Positions 43,644 through 54,300 of a stretch of DNA of 64,000 bases are shown one piece after another. The translations under genes were made by a program, and so were the position numbers. Source of the DNA: Symbiodinium natans (taxonomy: Eukaryota > Sar > Dinophyceae > Suessiales > Symbiodiniaceae). The first letter of the stretch is position 1, and the number at the start of each line of letters is the position of its first letter. The stretch lies in assembly GCA_905221605.1 (NCBI GenBank), contig CAJNDS010002509.1:60001-124000 (forward strand), written 5' to 3'. The notes under the pieces were generated by a model, which made no database searches, had not been told where the DNA came from, and saw only the letters and a program-made list of their open reading frames with translations.

Positions 43644-46600
43644 ACCCTAAACCCTAAACCCTAAACGGGGAATGCTTAGGTTTCGGGGTTCTAGCCAATC
43701 AACCCTTCCGGTTCGTGTTGCTCAGGCAAGCAGTCGATCAGCTTCGAGGACTTTCTCAACTACCTCTCCCGCGCGGCGGCGCGGAAGTGCCTGGGTTATT
43801 TTGTGAGTTCAACTGTAGTTCAACTTGGGTCTATAGGGTTCAGAGTTTAGGGTTTAGGTAGGGTTTAGGGAGGGTTTAGGGTTTAGGGTTTAGGGTTTAG
43901 GGTTTTAGGGCAAAGGAGTGGTCTACCCGTTTCACAACTCGGCATTTTCTCGAGGGGGGGGGGGGGGAGTTTCCAGTAGCAACGGTTCAAGACAGGAAGA
44001 GCTGGACATGTTGGCGGCTTCGAAGCCTTGAGCGCTAGACCCTAAAACCCCATAAACACATCCCGCCGAACCCTAGAAACCCTCTAAACTCTATAAACCT
44101 TATAAACCCTAAAACCCTATAAGTCCTACAACCCCCATAAACCCCATAAGCCCTACAACCCCATAAGCCCTACAACCCCCATAAACCCTATAAACCCCCT
44201 AAACCCTATAAACTCTATAAGCCCCGCAAACCCCTAAGCCCTAAACCATAAACTCTTTAAACCCGAGCAATTGGGTTTCAAGGCCGAGAGTTCAGCTACA
44301 GGAGTTCCAGCTCCCCTCCCCCTCCCCCCCCTGTTTAGGGTTTAGGGTTTAGGGTTTAGGGTTTAGGGTTTAGGGTTTAGGGTTTAGGGTTTAGGGTTTA
44401 GGGGAAAAAAACTTAACTTTTTGTTGGAACCACGGACCCTGAGTATGGCGCCCTTACTTTATTGGTGTAGTGGGATCTGAAGTATGGGCCCTTGTGATGT
44501 ATCGTGCAAGTAAGGGTTATATAACAAGGGACCCAAATTACGGGCCCAGACTTTGAAATCCAGAGAAAAAGAAGGCACATGTCCCCCCCTCCCTCAATCA
44601 GGGTTTTAGGGGATTAGGGTTTTCAGGGGCTTGGGGTTTTCAGGGGTTTAGGGTGTTCAGGGGTTAGGATTTTCAGGGGTTTGGGCTTGTCAGGGGTGCC
44701 GGTCTTGAGGGATTTCACTTTGGTTTTTGCTTTTTGAGGTTTTCGGGGTTTAGCGTTTAGGGTCAAGCCTTAAACACGTGTAACCCTATGTAAACCCTGA
44801 ACCCTAGACACCAAACACCAAACCCTATAAACCCTAAACACCATACCGCAAACCCCAAACCCTAAACACCCTAAACACCCTAAACACCCTAAACACCCTA
44901 AACACCCTAAACACCCTAAACACCCTAAACACCCTAAACACCCTAAACACCCTAAACACCCTAAACACCCTAAACACCCTAAAACCCTAAACCCTAAACC
45001 CGGCAAGCTCTCTCCCCTAGGCGGAAGAACTCGGAAGAGGAGGTGGGCAGGGTGCCTTCACAGCCTCACGCAGGCCCGGTGGATGTCTTCAGGTTTAGGG
45101 TCTGGGAAGTTGGGGTTTAGGGTTTAGGAGAACCTTAAACCCTAGCCTTAAATCCTAGCCCTAAACCCTAGCCCTAAACCCTAGCCCTAAACCCTCTATA
45201 CCCGCTACCCTGAAAACCTTCAAACCGAAGGGTTCAAGGGTATAGGGCTTGGATACATGGCACCCATGGAATACAACAGGCCCCAAAGGTTCTGCATAAA
45301 CCCCAACAGTGGAGCCCTTGGCCCCGGTTGCAGGGGGTCTAGGGTTCAGGGTTCAGGCTTAGGGTAGGGTTTGGGGTGTGGGCTTGGAGATTGCTTAGGA
45401 GGGGCATATGGAAACTTGTGCGCGGTAGATTCCTAAACCGTTACTGCAAAGCGCTGGGCCGAGAAGTAAATCCCCGAGAGCAGACCCTAAACCCTAAGCC
45501 CTAAACCCTAAATCCCAAACCCACAGGGGTAGGTTTGACCATGTTTTCCCAGACCACTGGGAGGATCCCAAAAGTAGGTCCCCATGAGGGTTCCCAAGAC
45601 CTGCCCCAACAGTAGTATCGGGCCCTTTATCCCCAATTTGGTCCTTACAAAGCCCTAAACCCTAAACCCTGAACCCTAAACCCTAATCCCTAAACCCTAA
45701 ACCCTAAACCCTAAACCCTAAACCCTAAATCCTACCCCAGCCCAGGCAAGCAGCTTGTGCAAACAATGTGCGAAGAGCTGGAGGAGGATGAGGACAACCA
45801 ACAGGGTTTAGGGTTTAGGGTTTAGGGTTTAGGGTTTAGGGTTTAGGGTTTAGGGTACCAGAAGCCTCAAGCAATTTCCTCTATGACGTGCTAAGCACCT
45901 ACCGTCAAGGGAGTCGGAAGCTGAATTGGGGTAGTAGTTGGGGAATCTCGGTCGTGCTTGGGGTCAGAGGCATGTGTTTTCGACAACCCCTCATCCTGTG
46001 ACTACTCATTGGCTGCCTTGATTCCTAACCCTAAACCCTAAACCCTAAACCCTAAACCCTAAACCCTAGAACCCGAGCACTGACCCCTAAATCGCTGAGT
46101 TCTTGAAGTCCCCTTGAGCCCCAAGCCAACCCTAAACAACTATATCATCCCAAGCCTCCTCATGGGTTTAGGTTTCAGGGTTCGGTTTAGGGTTTAGGGC
46201 TTAGGGGTTTAGGGTTTGGGGTTTTGGGTTTAGGGTTTAGTTTTCAGGGTCCCTCCCCCCCCCCCCCCCGGCGCACCCTTAAAGCAACCGTTCCGTAACA
46301 TTACCTCCCTCATGTCTCGGAACCCCAACATCTGTCGACGTTTGTAGTCATTCCCAAAGGAAGGAGGTACCTCCAACTGTTCCCCGGTTTAGGTCATCGA
46401 TTCGGGGTTTCCGGTGTTTCGCGGCATGAAGATTGTGGGGTTGAGGATTTGCTCCCACAGCCTGCTGTTTGGGGTTTGGAGTTTAGGGTGTATGGCTCAC
46501 ATGACGGTTTTTGCAGACATCGTGCCGAACGGTCGATGTAGGATTCCAGGTTGAGGATTCGGATCTAGGTTTAGGTGTTCATGGTTTAGGGGGAAGTCCC

Positions 46601-49600
46601 CCCCCACTCCCGGTTTAGGAATTGGGGTTTAGGATGTAGGGATTAGGGTTTGAAGGGTTTAGGTCAGCTGCAGGACTTAGGAGTTTGCCTGGGGTAATTT
46701 TGCAGACGCGCAGACAGATCACATGCATGCCAATGCAGCAATGCACTTCACACCTAACGTCTAAGCCCAAACCCTGAACCCTAAACCCTAAGCCCCACGT
46801 AACGTATACCCCATAAGCCCTATACACCCCATAAAACCTATCAGCCCGATACATTCTATAAACCCTGTAAACCCTAACCCTACACCCTGCACTGAAGGGG
46901 AAGGGCCCCAAACCCGTTGAGTGTCTCAGGATGAACCCTGAACTTAAACTCTCAACCCTATAAGCCCGGAAGCCCTAAACCCGATCAACCCGAAGCCCTG
47001 AACTGAAGGGGAAGTGCCCCAAAGCCTCGAAACCTAAACCCTAAGCTCTAAACCCTAAAGCCTAAACCCTAAACCCTAAACCCTAAACCTCAGGAGGACA
47101 TCTCGGCAAAGGATCTGCACATGCCCAGCATGGAGAAGGTGCAGGAAGAGCCGTGGGAGGCCATTCGGGGTGTGGGTTGTGGGGTTTTAGGGCTTGGGGT
47201 TTAGGGTTTAGGGTTTAGGGATACAAGTTGAAAATTCAGGGTTTGGGGGTTTGGGGGTTAGGGTTTAGGGTTTGAGGTTTAGGGGTACAAGTTGAAGATT
47301 CAGGGTGTGGGATTTTGGGGTTTAGGGTTTAGAGTTTAGGGATACAGGTTGAAAGTTCATGGGCAGTCAGAAGTATGCACCTTCGTCAGCGTAGCCCAAA
47401 ACGCAGCTCGGCCTTGACAACGGTGAAGCAACATGACCCTTGCAGAAGTTAAGGCACGAACTAGAACTAGGACCGGGTGTAGGCCCTTTCTTCCTTTTTT
47501 GAGAGTTGGGGTTCCCTTATAATCCCAAAAAAAGGGTACCCTTTTTATCCCTAGGTTACGCTCGGGCCTAGAGAATCGGACCGAACCAGAAAGCCCGTTT
47601 CCGTACGGGCTTAGCTACTTAGACAAAAAGCTTGGCAAGGCGGCTAACGAGTTAGCGAGCGCAGGAATTACATGGTAAGCGACTTCACTTCGTGCATTGC
47701 GAACTTCACTAGAGGGCAAGCTGTTGGTTGGCTTAAGTACTTTCTCAGCAGCTAGACACGTAGCTACACGGTCAGCGAACCAGCAAAGCAAAGCTTGGTA
47801 AGTACTTACCAAAGTTAGAAGCTTGCTAAAGTGTTTGGTATTGAGATGTTAGCTTACTTAACCTCGAACTATCCTACAGGGTGGGGCCCCCTTACTATAC
47901 TAACTGTAGTTAAGGGACTTATAACCTAGCTTAGGGTCCTTATAACCCAATTTAGGGCCCTTATAACTCTACTTATAGCTAGGGGGGCCCACCCTGTAGG
48001 GTTTAGGTTTAAGGGTTCCCGAGAGTGACCCAATAGTAGTATTTTGGGGGGGTTCTTTTTTGGATCCTCCCCAGGGGCCTGGGATCCCTGCACAGGCCGT
48101 TGCGCGTCAATCCACCACCGATTTCGTGGAGGGGAGAAGCACATCGGAGTCCAACGAGGTGTGGGCTTAGGGTGGCTTGGGGTTTAGGGCTTGGGGTTTA
48201 GGGTTTAGGGTTTAGGGTTTAGGGTTTCGGGTTTAGGGTTTAGGGTTTAGGGTTTAGGGCATCCCCTAACGTCCTTCCAAAGAAGGCGGGCCGGTGCCTT
48301 TGGATGTTTCGGTGCATAGCATAGCCCCCCCCCCCCCCACTACTGTGCCCAGAGCACCCTAAACCCTAAACCCTAAACCCTAAACCCTAAACCCTAAACC
48401 CTAAACCCTAAACCCTTCAAGGTTTAAATGTTTTACCGTTAAGCCTTTAATCCCCTAAGCGCCCACGTACCTAAATCCGGAATACCTGGGCCTTCAAGCA
48501 CCTCCTATTTAGGGACTTCAGGGCCCAAGTACATAAGAACGAGGTACCTGGACCCTTACAAATCCCGAGAGCTGAGCCATCCCACATAGCCCGATGAAGG
48601 AACACGGTACTTCCTAAACCCTAAACCCTAAACCCTAACCCTAAACCCTAAACCCTAAACCCTAAACCTAAACCCTAAACCCTAAACCCTAAACCCTAAA
48701 CCCTAAACCCTAAACCCTAAACCCTAAACCCTAAACCCTAAACCCTAAACCCTAAACCCCACCCAACTAGGAAGTACCCGCTGACCCCTTAAGGACACCT
48801 AAGCCCAGAACTTTGACGCCCTCGGGTTTGGTGAGGGTTGGGGGCTTGGGGTTTAGGGTTGACTTTGGGGTTTAGGGTTTCGGGTGTGGGTTTAGGGCTA
48901 GGGTTTAGGGTTTAGTGTTTAGGGTTTAGGGTATAGGGTATGGTGTTGCTAGGGCAGAGGGGGTTTAGGGTTGCATGTTGCTGGCTTCTTGAGACCATGC
49001 AACTGGGCACGAAAAGGAATGGTACAACCACTTGGGGTCCAGGCCGGGTTTTGATTGGGGACTTGAGGGGGGCCACGATGCGTTGCGAGTTTAGGGCTGC
49101 AGTTTGATTCATGGTTTAGGGTTTAGATGTAGGGTTTAGGGAATGAGGTCCAATACTCTTAACTATCCGCCTGACGGCGTGAACCCAAACCTGCAGATGA
49201 CCCCTGATGACCCCCCTCGCTCCAAAAAGAAAAGCAAACCTTATTGAGAAGGTACTGAGGTCTGGTCGGTAAACACCGACCCCAATCCCCAAACCCGAAA
49301 CACAGCCCCCCTAAACCACAACAGAGAGCCTGGATAAGTTTATGGGGTTCAAGATTTAGGCTTTTGGGTTTCAGCCACAAAACCCTCAACCCTAAACCCC
49401 CAGCCCTCAACCCTAAACCCTCAACCCTGACCCCGAAACCAGGAGGCGGAGGAGAAGGCCCTCTGGCGTGCATTCGGGACGCAGTCGAAGGAGCTCTGGT
49501 CTCATCACAGGCTGGGCGGTTTAGGGTTTAGGGTTTAGGGCTTAGGGCATGTAGGGCTTAGGGTTTAGGGTTTAGGGTTTAGTGTTTAGTGTTTAGGGTT

Positions 49601-51367
49601 TAGGGTTTAGGGTTTAGGGTTTAGGGTTTAGTGTTCTGGGTTCAGGGTTCAGGGTTTTGGGCGTTCAGGTCTCAGGGCTTAGGAGGATCTAGGATTCAGG
49701 GTGTAGGGCTCAAGGCCCGAGGCCCGCGGATGCCCATTGCTTTTTCATGAGGTTTCACCCTATTTTTTGTTGTTTTTTTTTGGGTGTGTGTGTGTGTGTC
49801 TGTATGTTTTAGATTTTTTTTGGGATGTCAAGATGCGAGTTTTTTGTTTGGGGGGGGGTGTATATTTCAGCATTTTTTGGGGGATGAAAGATTTCGGAAG
49901 TCGGGAAAACCTCTGAACCCTAAGCCACGAGAAACCCAAAACCCGAACACTCTCCTGATGGGACCTGACGAGTTTGTGGTACTTTGCTGTAACTTTAGAT
50001 CCTTACCCTTTTTGGGTTAATTGGGTTTCTTAAAAAGGCAGCTAAAAGTTTGATTTTTAGCTACCCTCCTGAGTGCAGCCAAGACGAGTTCGTTGTCGGA
50101 TGACAGAACTCCCTGTTCTCGCCGTAGCCTCCCCACATACCCTTGCGAAGCCATAGCTCTGAAGATGCTGTGCCGGGTTTAGGGTTTAGGGTTTGGGGTT
50201 TAGGGTTTAGGGTTTAGGGTTTAAACCCTAAACCCTAAACCTTTGACAGTTATTGACTACCTAAACCCGTGTGAGGGTTTCCGAAATCAGGGGTGCCTTG
50301 TTGGGATCTTTACTAGAAGGGAATCCTACTATTTGGGGGACCCTAAACCCTAAACCCTAAACCCTAAACCCTAAACCCATAATTACATGAACATGTACTA
50401 TAATATTCGAGGCACGGCGAGGCGCTGCCACCCCCGCGGACGCTGTCACCGGGCGCGGGGCTGCCTGCGATGCCCCTGGGCGGCAAGCTGGCAGGGGTTA
50501 AGGGTTTAGGGTTTAGGGTTTAGGATTTAGGGTTTAGGGTTTAGGGTTTAGGGTTTAGGGTTTAGGGTTTGGGGCTTAGGGTTTAGGGTTTAGGGTGTAG
50601 GGTTCAACTTGGGGGTAACCCCAACCCCAAACACTATACCCTTGAAACCCCTAATGCCTAAGCCTAAGCCCTACAAACCCTAAACCCTAAACCCTAAACC
50701 CTAAACCCTAAACCCTAAACCCTAAACCCTAAACCCTAAACCCTAAACCCTAAACCCTAAACCCTAACCTTCAAAATCCGAAGCCCAATGAGCCCACTGC
50801 TTGCCTCCCTACACAGGCACGAGTTTCTCCTTGAGACCTGCGGTGGCGAGCGCAACCCGGAGGATCACGGAGTTCGGAAGTTTTTTGGCCTTGTGGGCCT
50901 TTCGGGCTTAGGGTGTTTGACGTGGCAGGACGTAGCTTTGGGTCAATCTTAGGTCTGTTCCGATCTTTCCCCGCCGAAGAAAATGCCAGCATCAAGGCTG
51001 CTGCGCTGCAGACCCAGACCTGCACACCCAGACCGTAGAGCTGGAAACCCGATACCCCAAACCCCAAACCCTAAACCCCAAACCACCCTAAACCACCCTA
51101 AACCACCCTAAGCGACCCTATACCACCCTAAACCACCCTAAACCACCCTAAACCACCCTAAACCACCCTAAAACTAAACCCCAGAACTCCGCGACCCATC
51201 CAGGAGCAGCGGGCGGCCCTCGCCGGACTGCTGAACTTCCCGGAGTTTCCTATCACTTTGGAGCCATCCTGGCTTCTGCTTGGGGGGTTTTATTTATTCA
51301 TTTTTTCGGGGGGGGGGGGGAGAGGGGAGGGTTTAGGGTTTCGGGTATCTGGCTTCTGCTTGCGGAT

Positions 51368-51398
<31 letters not shown>

Positions 51399-54300
51399 AT
51401 ATATATATATATATATATATTCTTTTTTTGTTTTTTCTTGGGGGGGGGGGGGGGTTAGGGTGTTGGGTTTTGGCTCGGTTTGCGGATTCCTCTTATTCTT
51501 CTGTTCTTCTTTTTGGGGGGGGTTGGGGGAGGGTTTAGGATTCCTGGGCATGTTGCAAAATTCCTCTTCTTCTGTTTCTTCTGATTCCCCACCCTCGTGG
51601 GGTTAGATTTTAAACTCAACTCTTCTCCTCGCCCGGATCCTCGCCGGTCTACTCCTCGCTCATCCCTGGAGTGCCTAACCCGTCCCTGGAGTGCTCAACC
51701 CCAGAGTGGTCCTGGAGTGCCCCCCCAGAGTATCTCCATCCAGAGAGGGTGGGGATGTTCGAAGCGAAAATTTGTTGGGCGTTCTTCTTTTTTTTTTGGG
51801 CGGGGGGGGGGGGGGTTATCTAAACCCTATAAGCCCTAAATCCGAAACCCTAAACCCTAGAAGGGTTGCTGGCCAGGGGGGTTAGGGGGTTGGCTCCCTT
51901 GACCTTGAGGTCTCAGGGTTTCGGGTCTTTAGAGCCATCCTGGCTTCGGGCTGCGGAGGTCTTCTTGTGGGCTTTTAGGGGAGGTTGGGGGGGGGTTGGC
52001 TTTTTGGGGGTGTTGGGTTTAGGGTTTATAGGGTTTATAGGGTTCATAGGGTTTTTAGGGTTTAGAGGGTTTTTTGGGGTTTATAGGGTTTTTAGGGTTT
52101 TTTTGGGGTTTATAGGGTTTATAGGGGTTTTTAGGGTTTTTTGGGTTTTTCTTTGGGTTTATTGGGTTTATAGGGTTTTTAGGGTTTATAGGGTTTACAG
52201 GGGTTTTTAGGGTTTTTAGGGTTCATAGGGTTTTTAGGGTTTTTTGGGGTTTATAGAGTTTATAGAGTTTATTGAGTTTGTAGGGTTTGTAGGGTTTGTA
52301 GGGTTTAGGGGTTTACGGTTCAGGATTCATGGCTAGGGTTCAGGGTTTGAGGGGGGCGGGGGGGGGGGGGGGGGGTTCTGGGTTTTAGGGTTTAGGGTTT
52401 AGGGTTTAGGGTTTAGGGTGCTCCGCATCACACAGCTTAGACCTCGGCTGCGGGGTGTACACTGCGCCAGGCGGTCGGACCTGCTCGCCGCAAACATCTC
52501 GGCGCTGAATCGGCATTTCTTTGCAGGCGGGAGCTAAGCACTGTCTCTGGCACTTTGGGGACCTACCAGGATGGGCGATGAAGCTTCATCATCCCAAAAA
52601 GAATGCTGATAAAGAGCAACTTTTCGGGCGTAGTAGCCCCATCCTGGTAGAGCGCCAAACCTCGAGACCTTCAAGTTCCAGGTCAATCCAGTCCAGGGTT
52701 TTGAAGGTTCTGGACGGTTGAGGGTTTAGGGTTTACGGTTTGGGGTTCAGGGTCTAAATAGAGTTTTAGGGTTTAAGGTTGAAATTGGAAAGCCAGGGGT
52801 GGGGCCCAGCCCCAGCCCTCTTAGAGTAGAGACATGGCCCCTGAAGATGGTCCCTTACCCTCTGTAAAGGGTTCTGAAGTAACCCATACTCAATGGACCC
52901 TTGGGTTTCATAGTGTGTATGTATAAGGAACCCCAAACCCCAAACCCCAAACCCCAAACCCCAAACCCTGAACCCTGAACCCTAAACCCCAAACCCCAAA
53001 CCCTAAACCCTAAACCCTAAACCCTGAACCCTAAACCCTAAACCCTAAACCGCAGGCATGGTTCTCTCCAGACTGCTGGCAGAGAATGCCTCGGATGGCT
53101 CGGATGAGGCCGGTGTCATGGGGCGTAAAGGAACGATGTTAGGTTGGGCGCGAGAACATCCCACGGATGCTTTTTCAAAACCCCGATATGGGCCTAAAAT
53201 CCTTATGCCCCTTCTGGCCCTACGGCCCTGGCCCAGTTGGCCCGCAAACCCCATATTTGTTTGTGGTTTTAGGGCGCCAAAAGCGCTTGGAAATTTGAAG
53301 CTAGTAATGCAGAGTGCTTGATCCCTCTTACATGAGGTACATGGCAACTCTGCACCCTGTCGGTAAAGGATTTACACATGTAAGCCCTAGACCCTAAAAC
53401 CTAAACCATAAACCTCAAACCCTAAACCCCAAACCCTAAACCCTAAACCCTACTAACGCCTCAACCCTGAGCTCACACATGCTGGCAGCTCCGCAAAGTG
53501 CGGCACTTGGAGGTTCATGGTACTTATGAACAAATTATAATTCCCTAAGGGTCCATGTACCTGTATGGTTTATACTTGGGCCCTAAAGCTACCACGCAGG
53601 AACCCCTTTAAGGCCCAAGTATATAGTATGTAGGTACATGGACCCTTTGGGATTGTACCTAGAACCCACTTTTAAGCCCCTTAAGTGCCCTAATATGGTT
53701 ATAGGTACATTTTTGCGTACAGTTCCCCTAAACCCTAAACCCTAAACCCTAAACCCTAAACCCTAAACCCTAAACCCCAGATACACAGTCATAATTAACA
53801 AGTACCATGAACCCCCAAGCAGGGCCTGAAGAAGGCGCTGCTGGAAGCTGTCGAGGTGCTCTCAGGGTTTAGGGTTTAGGGTTTAGGGTTCGGGGTTGGG
53901 GGTTTGGGGTTTGAACTTGCTTTAGAACCCTAAAGTTGGGGTGATGCTTGGTTTAGGAGTTTAGGGTTTAGGCTTTGATGAGGACGCTTTCAGGGTGCAG
54001 TGAAGGGCTTCTTCTGGGGGAAATGGGGATGTTTCGGTTTTAGGGTTTTGGGTGCCATGCTGAGTGCCATCCTGGTTACCGGTTTGAATCATGGGCGTTT
54101 AGGGCCCATTGACCCTGATTTCGGACACGTTTGGGGGAGTCTGTATGCCCGCTTGGTCCCCTGGGCCCCCTTACCTTGTAAGGCTAGGGTTCCCAAAGGC
54201 CTCACAAAGCTTGGGATTTAGGGGCTAGGGTTTAGGGTCTAGGGTTCAGGGTTTGGGTTTTAGGGTTTAGGGTTTGGGGGGTTTAGGGTTTAGGGTTTAT

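Noticed and set aside
44770-45006. Gly-Cys-Leu repeat protein on the minus strand
   Set aside because: Translation of the CCCTAAACA array; no flanking coding signal.
49159-49473. 104-codon minus-strand open frame
   Set aside because: Shadow across CCCTAAA-like words and exon 49443; no family match.
51333-51551. Minus-strand frame with Ile/Tyr repeats
   Set aside because: Caused by a TA microsatellite and G-runs.
52521-52721. 66-codon open frame after exon 52471
   Set aside because: It overlaps the proposed intron; phase 1 at GCAG joins perfectly to exon 53056 instead.
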